From: Akkermansia muciniphila
GTDB lineage: Bacteria > Verrucomicrobiota > Verrucomicrobiia > Verrucomicrobiales > Verrucomicrobiaceae
Direction of reading: 5' to 3'
Assembly (NCBI GenBank): GCA_945863205.1
Contig: CAMAZK010000011.1
Location: 1-44,174, forward strand
DNA length: 44,174 nt
How positions within the stretch are numbered: position 1 is the stretch's first letter; every line of letters begins with the position of its first letter. The translations under genes were made by a program, and so were the position numbers. Shown one piece after another: positions 34,994 to 42,662 of the stretch. A model generated the notes under the pieces. That model saw only the letters and a program-made list of their open reading frames with translations. It was not told the origin of the DNA and did not search any database.

Positions 34994-36009
34994 CGGGAGA
35001 CGGGGGCGGGTGGGGTCTGCGGCGCTGGCTGGCGCAGATTCAGGAGGGGGAGAAAGGAGGAGGCTTTTTCATCGAGGATGACCTTGCCAGAGACGGTGGG
35101 CAGGACCTCGGTCATGGTTTCGAGGTACATGCGTTTCTTTGTGACCTCCGGTGCCTTTTTGTATTCGGCGAGGAGGGCGATGAAACGGGAGGCGTCGCCC
35201 TCGGCCTCGTTGATGCGTTTTGCGGCGTAGCCTTCTGCGGCGCTGATTTTTTGCACGGCCTCGCCCCGGGCGCGGGGAACGACGCGGTTGTACTCGCCGC
35301 TGGCTTCGTTGATGGCGGATTCACGCTCCTGCTGGGCGCTGTTGACCTCGTTGAAGCTCGCTTTGACGAGGGCGGGCGGGTTGACGTTGCCGAGCTGGAT
35401 GAGGTCGATGCGGAGGCCCATTTTGAGGTCCTCCACCAGGGTGCGGAGGCGGTCCAGCGCCTGTTTCTCCATCTCTTGACGGCCGATGGTCAGCACCTCA
35501 TCGACGGTGCGGTCGCCGACGACCTCGCGCATGACGGCCTCGGCGAGGTCACGCAGGGTGGCCAGAGGCTCGCGGAAGTTGAAAGTGTAGGCGACGGGGT
35601 CCTCGACGTGGTACTGCACCTCCCACTCGACGAGGACGGCGTTGAGGTCACCGGTGACCATGTTTTTCTCCTGCTGCTGCTCCTCGTAGCTGGTGTACTG
35701 GTACCAGTTCGTGGCGGTGCGGTTGCCGACGGTGCTGGCGGTGCCGAACTCGAGTTTTTGCTGGCGCTGGACCTCCACGATGACGGCGGTGTCCACTCCC
35801 CACGGCAGCTTAAAGTGGAGCCCGGGCGGCGCGGTCTTCAAGTAGCCGCCGAAGCGCTGGACGACGGCCACGGAGTTCGTCGGCACCTGGTAGATGCCGG
35901 AGAACAACCCGATGAGGACGAAGATGGCAATGAAGCCGAAGACGATGGCCTTGGGATTGATCCGGATCTGAATCGGGCCGGGGAGGGAGGGCGGACTGTT
36001 GTAAGCCAT
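34990..36009 (-). CDS. hflK: HflK, membrane protease-modulator subunit (SPFH/band 7)
   Basis: I start at MAYNSPPSLPGPI (ATG 36009, 339 residues). A single membrane helix (about 20-41) is followed by the SPFH domain: VPTNSVAVVQRFGGYLKT, PPGLHFKLPWGVD, and VTGDLNAVLVEWEVQYHVEDP, the last a hallmark of HflK. The coiled coil contains ARGEAVQKISAAEGYAAKRINEAEG. It partners the overlapping hflC gene in the FtsH-regulating complex of the inner membrane. The glycine-rich N-terminal tail of proteobacterial HflK is short here. Confidence 0.95.
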   Translation of the reverse strand: MAYNSPPSLPGPIQIRINPKAIVFGFIAIFVLIGLFSGIYQVPTNSVAVVQRFGGYLKTAPPGLHFKLPWGVDTAVIVEVQRQQKLEFGTASTVGNRTATNWYQYTSYEEQQQEKNMVTGDLNAVLVEWEVQYHVEDPVAYTFNFREPLATLRDLAEAVMREVVGDRTVDEVLTIGRQEMEKQALDRLRTLVEDLKMGLRIDLIQLGNVNPPALVKASFNEVNSAQQERESAINEASGEYNRVVPRARGEAVQKISAAEGYAAKRINEAEGDASRFIALLAEYKKAPEVTKKRMYLETMTEVLPTVSGKVILDEKASSFLPLLNLRQPAPQTPPAPVSR

Positions 36010-36189
36010 GACGCGTAGGCTAGCGCCCACCGGGAGTCAGGGCAAGCGGCATGGGCCACGATGTCATGGCCCCCTCGCCAGCCCGACCTGCGAGGCACCC
36101 TGAAGTTCGGCGGCTGGGGCGTCTAGGAATTCTGGCATTGCAACTTTCATCCTGCCTAACTTTGCAAGGAATGGTATTTCTTATGGCGT

Positions 36190-36211
36190 TTCTAGTTTGT
36201 CTCCACTAGAA
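36190..36211. promoter_or_regulatory. Inverted repeat upstream of hybrid histidine kinase
   Basis: TTCTAGT (36190-36196) and ACTAGAA (36205-36211) form a perfect 7-base inverted repeat around 8 bases, 18 bases before the kinase ATG. It is the only structure I see in the 220-base gap 36010-36229. It could be an operator or a leader hairpin. Confidence 0.5.
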
Positions 36212-36229
36212 TAGAGGCCACATCGGGAA

Positions 36230-38542
36230 ATGACCGCCACCAGCAGCATCCGCATCTTGATCGTCGAAAACGAGGGCCTCGTTGGATGTGACATGGCTAC
36301 GACGCTCGGCAGCCTCGGCTACGTGGTCGCAGGTGTCTGCGCTTCCGGGGAGGAGGCTCTCGAGCGCTTCGACGAACTCCGGCCGGATGTCGTGCTGCTG
36401 GACGTGCACCTTGGCGGCCCTCTCGACGGCATCGACACGGCCCGGGAGCTGCAACGCAGAGCGCGGGTGGCCATCGTCTATGTCACCGCCTGCGCGGACC
36501 TGGACACCGTCGCCCGGGCGCGGGAGACGCATCCGCAGGGCTACCTGCTGAAGCCCTTCAACCAGGATGAGCTGCGCCTGGCCGTGGAAGTCGCCGCCCA
36601 GCGGCACTGTGAAGAAAGCCAGCGCCAGCGCCGCGAGCAGAGCTACTTCGAGGCCTTTCAAAGTCTGGCGGACGGCGTGATCGCCGCCGATCTGGCCGGT
36701 GGCATCGTCTTCATGAACCCCGCCGCCGCTCGCGCGACCGGCTGGCCGCCGCTGGAGGCCGCCGGACATTCGCTCAACGAGGTCTTCCGCATCTATCAGG
36801 AAGGCGGAGAGCCTGCGGAGATCCTGCCCGCGGATTCCGCGGCGCAGGGAGTCGAGCGCACTGTCTTTCTCACCACCCGGGCCGGGGACCGGATTCCGAT
36901 CCAGGACCGCACCGCGCCGCTGCGGGACGCGCAGGGGGAGCTCACCGGGCTGATCATCCTTTTCCGTGCCGCTCCGACCCCGCCGCCACCGGCACCTGCT
37001 GTGGGCGCTCCCGTCCGCGGGACGGCTCCGCTGGTGGATGTCGTCGAAAGCATCTCGGACCCGCTCTTCGCCCTCGATTCAGGCTGGCGCATCACCTACG
37101 CAAACGCGAGCGCGGTGAAGCTCTTCGACCGCAGCCTGCAGAACATGCTGGGACTCTCCCTTTGGGATCTGATGCCCAGCGCCATGCGCGAGGCGCACTA
37201 CGAGGCCATGGCCCGTGCGATGCTGCACCGCGAAACTGTGAACCGGGAACTCTTTCTCGATGAGAAACAGATCTGGCTCGAAATGCGCGGCTACCCCTTT
37301 GGCGAAGGCCTCCTCCTTCTCGTTCAGGATGTCACGGCCCGCCGCGAGGAAGCCGAGCGCCGCAGCCGCATCGACCGCCTCGAGTCCCTCGGCCTGCTGG
37401 CCCGCGGTTTCGCGCATGATTTCAACAATCTCCTCACCGTCCTGCTCGGCAATATCTCCCTCGCCGAGATGCGTCTGCGCAATGCCATCACGCTGCCGGA
37501 GCTGCACACCGCCAAACAGGCCACGCTGCAGGCGCAGAACCTCGTCCAGCAGCTCCTGACCTTCGCCCGCGGCGGTGCGCCGATCAAAACGCACATCCAT
37601 CTCGGCGATCTGATCGACACCTTCTTCACCCACCACTCCCGCGCCTCGCGCATCGAGTACCGCATCGAGGTGCAGCCCGGCCTGCCGCAAATCGCGATCG
37701 ATGCCGGCCAGGTGCGCCGCCTGCTGGGAAATCTCATCCGCAACGCCGAGCAGGCGCAGCCCGACGGTGGCGAGATCATCATCCGCTGCTTCGCTCCCGA
37801 TCACGCGGAGATGTTCCCCGGTGAGATGGTCACGGACCAGAATTTCCAGCCCTCCGGCCTAGCCCTCGAAGTGGAGGACAAAGGGGAGGGCGTCTCCACC
37901 GATCATCTTCCTCACATTTTCGAGCCTTACTTCAGCACCCGGAAGGCGGACAACGCCACCGGCCTTGGCCTGACCGTCTGCGAATCCATCGCCAAGGCTC
38001 ACGGCGGCTCCCTCACCGTGCGGTCGGAAGCGGGGCATGGGACCACGGTGCGCTTCTATCTGCCGCTCGATTCCGACGCCGACGAAACGGACGCCTTCGG
38101 CCTCAGCAAGGTCTTCGACACCCCTCCGGAGGCCGAAACCTCCGCGCCGCGCATCCTGGTGCTGGAAGACGATCCGCTCGTCCGCTCCCTCATCGTGCGG
38201 AATCTCACCAGCAACGGATTCGACGTCACCGAAAGCGCCGAGGGCGGCGAAACGGTGCGCCTATACCAGGAAAGCATGTCCCAGGGCCGCGCTTTTGACC
38301 TCGTCATCCTCGACCTCAGCATTCCGAACGGCATGGGCGGCGTGCGCGCCATGGAAAAACTTCGCGCCATGGATCCCGAGGTCTTCGCGATCGTTTCCAG
38401 CGGCTATTCCGACGATCCCGTTATGGCCAAGCCCGCCGCCTACGGCTTCGCCGCCGTCCTGCCGAAGCCTTACGAACCGGCGGACATGCTCCGCCTTGTG
38501 CGCAGCATCCTCTCTTCGCGCAGCATTCGTCGCGAATCCTGA
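36230..38542 (+). CDS. Soluble hybrid histidine kinase (REC-PAS-PAS-HisKA-HATPase-REC)
   Basis: This 770-residue protein has no membrane helix. Order: a receiver domain (about 8-125, phospho-acceptor D58, K108), PAS (about 135-245), a Pro-rich linker, and a second PAS (about 268-370). The histidine-kinase core follows, with H396 in the H-box GFAHDFNNLL, N505 in NLIRNAEQA, and the G-boxes EDKGEGVS and GLGLTVCESIA. A C-terminal receiver (about 640-760, D695, K756) closes it. The HDFNN box is typical of NtrB-like kinases of the HWE-free type. Input through an N-terminal receiver suggests it relays a signal from another kinase. No DNA-binding output is adjacent. The small gene 12 bases downstream is probably cotranscribed. 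Confidence 0.93.
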   Translation: MTATSSIRILIVENEGLVGCDMATTLGSLGYVVAGVCASGEEALERFDELRPDVVLLDVHLGGPLDGIDTARELQRRARVAIVYVTACADLDTVARARETHPQGYLLKPFNQDELRLAVEVAAQRHCEESQRQRREQSYFEAFQSLADGVIAADLAGGIVFMNPAAARATGWPPLEAAGHSLNEVFRIYQEGGEPAEILPADSAAQGVERTVFLTTRAGDRIPIQDRTAPLRDAQGELTGLIILFRAAPTPPPPAPAVGAPVRGTAPLVDVVESISDPLFALDSGWRITYANASAVKLFDRSLQNMLGLSLWDLMPSAMREAHYEAMARAMLHRETVNRELFLDEKQIWLEMRGYPFGEGLLLLVQDVTARREEAERRSRIDRLESLGLLARGFAHDFNNLLTVLLGNISLAEMRLRNAITLPELHTAKQATLQAQNLVQQLLTFARGGAPIKTHIHLGDLIDTFFTHHSRASRIEYRIEVQPGLPQIAIDAGQVRRLLGNLIRNAEQAQPDGGEIIIRCFAPDHAEMFPGEMVTDQNFQPSGLALEVEDKGEGVSTDHLPHIFEPYFSTRKADNATGLGLTVCESIAKAHGGSLTVRSEAGHGTTVRFYLPLDSDADETDAFGLSKVFDTPPEAETSAPRILVLEDDPLVRSLIVRNLTSNGFDVTESAEGGETVRLYQESMSQGRAFDLVILDLSIPNGMGGVRAMEKLRAMDPEVFAIVSSGYSDDPVMAKPAAYGFAAVLPKPYEPADMLRLVRSILSSRSIRRES

Positions 38543-38554
38543 CGAGCCGACGTC

Positions 38555-38980
38555 ATGCGCGAACAGGACCTCTTTGACAAGCTGCGGAAAATCGAGCGCC
38601 TCTACGCCGGCGCCGCTACTCCCGGCGAAAAGGAAGCCGCGGCCGATGCGATCGCCCGCATCAAACGCCGCATCGGCGAAGTCGCGAAGGTGGATCACCC
38701 CATCGAGTACAAATTCACTCTCGTCGATGCCTGGTCGAAGAAGCTCTTCACCGCCCTGCTGCGCCGCTACGCTCTGAAACCCTATCGCTACGCCCGCCAG
38801 CGCCGCAACACCGTCATGGTCCGGGTCCCGCGCAGTTTTGTGGATGAAACACTGTGGCCTGAATTCCTCGAACTCAGCGAGGTTTTGAAGAACTACCTCG
38901 ACGAAGTCACCGAGCGCGTCATCGCCCGCGGCATTCACGCCGACGGGGGCGATGAGGAGGTGCTCGCGGACCTGGACTGA
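38555..38980 (+). CDS. Conserved protein of unknown function downstream of the hybrid kinase
   Basis: This 141-residue protein has an N-terminal helical part (LFDKLRKIERLYAGAATPGE) and a basic central block (LLRRYALKPYRYARQRRNTV). It continues MVRVPRSFVDETLWPEF and a helical tail (LSEVLKNYLDEVTERVIARGI). I believe this pattern recurs in other bacteria but cannot name the family. The basic centre could bind nucleic acid. It begins 12 bases after the kinase and its last 46 bases overlap the tail of the convergent MFS gene. Confidence 0.8.
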   Translation: MREQDLFDKLRKIERLYAGAATPGEKEAAADAIARIKRRIGEVAKVDHPIEYKFTLVDAWSKKLFTALLRRYALKPYRYARQRRNTVMVRVPRSFVDETLWPEFLELSEVLKNYLDEVTERVIARGIHADGGDEEVLADLD

Positions 38981-40182
38981 TCCCACAGCAGCTTCATCGC
39001 GAGCACCCCGAGCCATGGTGCCAGGCCGGCCATCGCCATGCCCATGTCGAAGGACTTCGTTTCATCCACCACCCGGCCAAAGATCTTGTGCATCGGCGAG
39101 GACACCGCCCATACCCAGGTGCTGAGCAGGCCGGTGAGCCGCCCCACATGCCGGTCGGAAAGCTCCTGCACAAAGCTGTAGTAGCAGGGAAACAGCGCCA
39201 GCGATCCGGCACCCACGACGAGGATCGCCCCCATCAGCGGCCAGCCCTTCGGCAGCCAAAGCAGCAGCACGCTGAAGGACGTCATCACGCACGCCCCCGC
39301 ATACACCCAGCGCCGCGCTCCATGGGCAGAAATCGCAAACCGCCGCGCCAGCCACAGCGAGACGATTCCAGCAGTGATGCAGCCCACGTCCGTGCCGATG
39401 TAGTAGGCCGAGTTGAAAGCCAGCGCCTCCACCTCCGAGTAGCCGCGTCCTTCCTGCATGAACTTTGGCAGCCACACGCGGAACAGATGCCAGCACGTCT
39501 GCGCCCCGAAGATCAGCAACGCCAGCGCCCAGAACCTCCGGCCCACCAGGATGTCCCACATGCCTTCACGCTTCGTCGGATCATCGGGGATCACCACATC
39601 CAGTTCCGTCTTCCGGATCGACAAGAACCAGACCACCACCCACAGCAGGCCGATTCCACCAATCACCTCAAAAGCGAAGCGCCAGCTCCTGATGTCGTCC
39701 GTCATCAGCCACAGCATCAGCGGCGGCGTCACCACCGCGCCGATGGATGCGCCGCTCTGCAGCACGCTGTTGCCCATAGTGCGGTCCTTCGGGTCCAGCA
39801 GGGCGAAGGTCGTCTTCAACGCGCATGGCCAGTGCCCCGCCTCAAAAAATCCCAGCAGCACCCGGCACGTCAGCAGCGGCCAGTAGCCGTCCGTGTGAGC
39901 CGAGGCGATCCCCATCAACGACCACCCGCTCAAAACGATCGGATACAGCCAGTAAACGCGAAACCGGTCCGCCAAAAAGCCAAACACCAGCGATCCAACG
40001 GCGAACGCCCAGCCAAACGCCAGTTCCATGTCCCCATACTGCTCCTGCGACAGATTGAACTCCTTCGTCACCCGCACCGCCGCGTTCGACAGCGTCTGCC
40101 GGTCCATGTAATTGATCGTCGTCGCCAGCAGCAGCAGGCCGCAGAGATACCATTTCCAGAGGGGGGAGCGTTGTGTCGCCAT
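38935..40182 (-). CDS. MFS transporter, anion:cation symporter-like (hexuronate/sugar-acid type)
   Basis: I start at MATQRSPLWKWY (ATG 40182, 415 residues); the longer frame overlaps the intergenic region and adds no family sequence. About twelve membrane helices can be traced. MFS motifs include NYMDRQTLSNA in helix 1 and GFLADRFRVYW in the loop between helices 2 and 3. The NYMDRQ start and LLGFFEAGHWP are characteristic of the ACS group that contains ExuT-type hexuronate and galactonate importers. It therefore probably imports an organic or sugar acid with protons. Its 3' end overlaps the convergent gene at 38555-38980 by 46 bases. Confidence 0.9.
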   Translation of the reverse strand: MATQRSPLWKWYLCGLLLLATTINYMDRQTLSNAAVRVTKEFNLSQEQYGDMELAFGWAFAVGSLVFGFLADRFRVYWLYPIVLSGWSLMGIASAHTDGYWPLLTCRVLLGFFEAGHWPCALKTTFALLDPKDRTMGNSVLQSGASIGAVVTPPLMLWLMTDDIRSWRFAFEVIGGIGLLWVVVWFLSIRKTELDVVIPDDPTKREGMWDILVGRRFWALALLIFGAQTCWHLFRVWLPKFMQEGRGYSEVEALAFNSAYYIGTDVGCITAGIVSLWLARRFAISAHGARRWVYAGACVMTSFSVLLLWLPKGWPLMGAILVVGAGSLALFPCYYSFVQELSDRHVGRLTGLLSTWVWAVSSPMHKIFGRVVDETKSFDMGMAMAGLAPWLGVLAMKLLWDQSRSASTSSSPPSA

Positions 40183-40210
40183 ACAGTTAATACCGGAGGT
40201 GTTTAAAGAT

Positions 40211-40495
40211 TCATTCTTTGGTTGCCTCTCTAGAGCCAAAGACCGCCTTGCCCGCCCAATACAAGATCACCATGTATGGAAACAGAGCTGCCGCCCAAAG
40301 CTCGATTTCCAGCCTTGAAGATTGTTCCTGGCGCAGTGCGGCTGGAGCCACCGCCCATGCATCAATGATCGCCATTACAAAGATCACGAGGATCAGAATC
40401 TCACCATACTGCTGCCGCCTGATTGGTCCTATGACCAACATTGCAAACCAGCCGATGGTTCCAACTGGTGTCAGCATGTCGTGATTCAGATTCAT
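40211..40495 (-). CDS. Small membrane protein of unknown function
   Basis: This 94-residue protein (MNLNHDMLTPVG) has three hydrophobic stretches at about 11-25, 33-51 and 67-86. A charged segment (LRQEQSSRLEIE) separates the second and third. I recognise no family. It lies between the creatininase-family gene and the MFS gene on the same strand, with a spacing of 12 bases from the former and 28 bases to the latter. It could be part of that transcript. No homology evidence supports it beyond the membrane pattern and the clean spacing. Confidence 0.6.
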   Translation of the reverse strand: MNLNHDMLTPVGTIGWFAMLVIGPIRRQQYGEILILVIFVMAIIDAWAVAPAALRQEQSSRLEIELWAAALFPYMVILYWAGKAVFGSREATKE

Positions 40496-40507
40496 CGCGA
40501 AACAATG

Positions 40508-41266
40508 CTACCCCTCCCAGCTCCTTCCATCCCACGCGATCACGCGTTCCAGCATCTTCACCACCTCTTCGCTGAAGCATTGGAACAAAACCTCGCCTTT
40601 TTCCGCCGTCGCAGAGCGTGGATCGCCGACGTGGCCGGGTTCGCTGCGGTCCGCCATGATCCAGCCGCGTGAGGCGGGTTCGAAAGCATTGCCGAAAGGC
40701 ACATCGTTGGTTTTCGCGAGATCGCCGACGAGTTCAGGCCGCAAGCGCAGCACCATGCTGGTCTCCCATTCGCAGGCGTGGCCCATGACGCGCTGCTGGA
40801 TGCTCGGATCACGCGTCCACGGCTCGGCGCCGAGGTTCCAGTAGGTGGCGAAGAGCAGCAGCAGATCCTTGCGGTCGCGATACTTCTGCCGCGTCTCGAA
40901 CACGGCCTGCTTGCCGGGGATGTCGTTGCCGCCGTGGCCGTTGAGGAAGACGAGGCGCTTGAAGCCGTGGGCGATGAAGTTGTCCATCAGCCCGTTGAGC
41001 AGATCGAGGTAGATCCGCGGCTCGGCAGACAACGTGCCCGGGAAATCCATGTGATGATGCGAATTCCCCAGCCAGGTCAGCGGCGCGATCAAAACGCGAT
41101 GCCCCAGCGCCGCCTCCGTGCGGCGGACGAGTTCGTTCGTCAGCATGCTGTCGGTGAAGACCGGCATGTGCCTCCCGTGCTGCTCCAGTGCGGCCACAGG
41201 GAAGATCACCGGCGTGTCACGGCTGAGGGCGTCCACTTCGGTCCATTTCAAATCGGCGAGTTGCAT
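40508..41266 (-). CDS. Creatininase-family amidohydrolase
   Basis: This 252-residue protein has the creatininase metal and catalytic motifs: PVAALEQHGRHMPVFTD (E28, H30, H33, D39), the loop NGHGGN (H111) and the late segment GHACEWETS (H163, E166). The family opens cyclic amides (creatinine amidohydrolase) or acts on formamide and mycofactocin or riboflavin precursors. Its true substrate here is unknown. It lacks a signal peptide and should be cytoplasmic. It begins 5 bases after the SGNH hydrolase stop, so the two are likely cotranscribed, along with the small membrane protein and MFS transporter. Confidence 0.92.
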   Translation of the reverse strand: MQLADLKWTEVDALSRDTPVIFPVAALEQHGRHMPVFTDSMLTNELVRRTEAALGHRVLIAPLTWLGNSHHHMDFPGTLSAEPRIYLDLLNGLMDNFIAHGFKRLVFLNGHGGNDIPGKQAVFETRQKYRDRKDLLLLFATYWNLGAEPWTRDPSIQQRVMGHACEWETSMVLRLRPELVGDLAKTNDVPFGNAFEPASRGWIMADRSEPGHVGDPRSATAEKGEVLFQCFSEEVVKMLERVIAWDGRSWEG

Positions 41267-41271
41267 GAGGA

Positions 41272-42537
41272 TTAACGGATTTCTTCGACCTTGATCGTGT
41301 GTGTGACGGGCTGGATCTGCTTGCGCACGTTGGCGTCCATCTTCGCGTGTTCACCGGCAAGCTTTTGCTTCAACTTCGCCAGTGCGGCGGCCACTTTGGG
41401 TTCTTCTGCGGCCTCGGCAGCGACGACACGCATGTGTGTCACCAGACTCTTGATCAGGGTCGTTTCAAAACTCTCCTTCTGAGCGATGGCGTTCGTCAGA
41501 TTCGCGAAGGCGGCATCGAAAGGCGTCTTGGTGAATTCGGCGGCCAGATTGACACCCGCTTCGAGCTGCTCGCGCGTGAATTCCTTGCTCTGTCCGCCCC
41601 AGGCGACCTTCGCCTTCGCGGAGCCGAGGTTCTTCACCTGCAGCGTGAGGCGATTGAGGTCCTGATTGAAGCTGGTGAAGGGCAGGATGCTGCGATTGCT
41701 GCCGGCACTCTTCGGATCGGCATCGAAGACGAAGGGCCACTTTGTGCTCTCCAGCGTCACGCTGCCGCCGCGACCGCTCTTGAACACGTGCCCGCTGCTC
41801 GCCGCACACTCTCCCTTCATGTCCACGGTGATCGTGCCGATCTCACCGTCGAAACCGAGCGCCTTCAAAAACGCCTGCGCCATGAGAAGCTGCCCGGCTG
41901 CCGCAGGATGGAAACCATCGCCACCAAAGGGCCCGTACTCCTTGCCCAGCGCTGCCTTCGACTTCGCCAACGCGCTCATCATCGTGTCATGCACGTTGGA
42001 GAAAGGCTGCTTGTTCTCCTCAGCGAGCTTTTTGGCGATGTCACGGAGCTGCGCGAGGTTTTCGTTGTAAACCGCACCCGGAACGGTCGGACGCGTGAAA
42101 AAGTCGGGATCCACACCGCCCGGCGAACCAATCGCCATCACCTTCACGCCCACCTTTTGCAGTCCGGCGATCACGGCGCGCATGTTTTTCTCATAATCAG
42201 CGCCGATCTGCTCGACATACGGCTTGTAGCTGCCGTCGTTCATGCCGTAGCAGGTCGTGGCGACGTTCGGATTGAACACCGCGAGGTCGTTTTCCAGCCG
42301 AGCCGCGAAGCCGCCCGCCCGCTCGCCGCTCCAGCCGAACTGGAAGACCTTGATGTCGCTGCGCCCCGTGCAGGCCAGCAGGTAGGTCTCGATGTATTTG
42401 GAATAAATCTTCTGCTCCGTGATGCTGTCACCGATCACGGCGACACGGGCGTTCGGAGGCAGGAGGGATTCAGCCTGCAGGCTGAAGGCGGCGAGGAGGG
42501 CGGCGAAGATCGGGAGAGTGCGCATGGAGATCTTCAT
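41272..42537 (-). CDS. Secreted SGNH/GDSL hydrolase
   Basis: I start at MKISMRTLPIFAALL (ATG 42537, 421 residues), which gives a signal peptide ending near LQAES. The longer frame adds a low-complexity 61-residue leader. Block I is VIGDSITEQ (S38, nucleophile), block III YGMNDG (N100) and block V GGDGFHP (D207, H210), a complete SGNH hydrolase set. These enzymes are esterases, often deacetylating polysaccharides. The C-terminal part (about 225-421) is a beta-rich domain followed by a helical tail. The gene is divergent from the U32 gene, with 125 bases between starts, and heads the creatininase/MFS set. Confidence 0.9.
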   Translation of the reverse strand: MKISMRTLPIFAALLAAFSLQAESLLPPNARVAVIGDSITEQKIYSKYIETYLLACTGRSDIKVFQFGWSGERAGGFAARLENDLAVFNPNVATTCYGMNDGSYKPYVEQIGADYEKNMRAVIAGLQKVGVKVMAIGSPGGVDPDFFTRPTVPGAVYNENLAQLRDIAKKLAEENKQPFSNVHDTMMSALAKSKAALGKEYGPFGGDGFHPAAAGQLLMAQAFLKALGFDGEIGTITVDMKGECAASSGHVFKSGRGGSVTLESTKWPFVFDADPKSAGSNRSILPFTSFNQDLNRLTLQVKNLGSAKAKVAWGGQSKEFTREQLEAGVNLAAEFTKTPFDAAFANLTNAIAQKESFETTLIKSLVTHMRVVAAEAAEEPKVAAALAKLKQKLAGEHAKMDANVRKQIQPVTHTIKVEEIR

Positions 42538-42662
42538 ACCGCCAAAAGGCGGGCGTTTTGGCAAGGATTTGTTCTTTCCCCCGGCCTGAATATTGCGCGG
42601 CGGGCAAAGAAGCGGTTGGACCTGGGGCCCGAAGAACGGCACAGGAAGGGCGTTTGAATTCC

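Noticed and set aside
35251..36018. A 255-codon plus-strand frame opposite hflK
   Set aside because: Low-complexity Asp/Val/Gly/Leu sequence antisense to a well conserved gene; no motif.
36130..36175. Possible sigma-54 promoter (TGGCATTGCA) upstream of the hybrid kinase
   Set aside because: The GG and GC elements are not at the required spacing.
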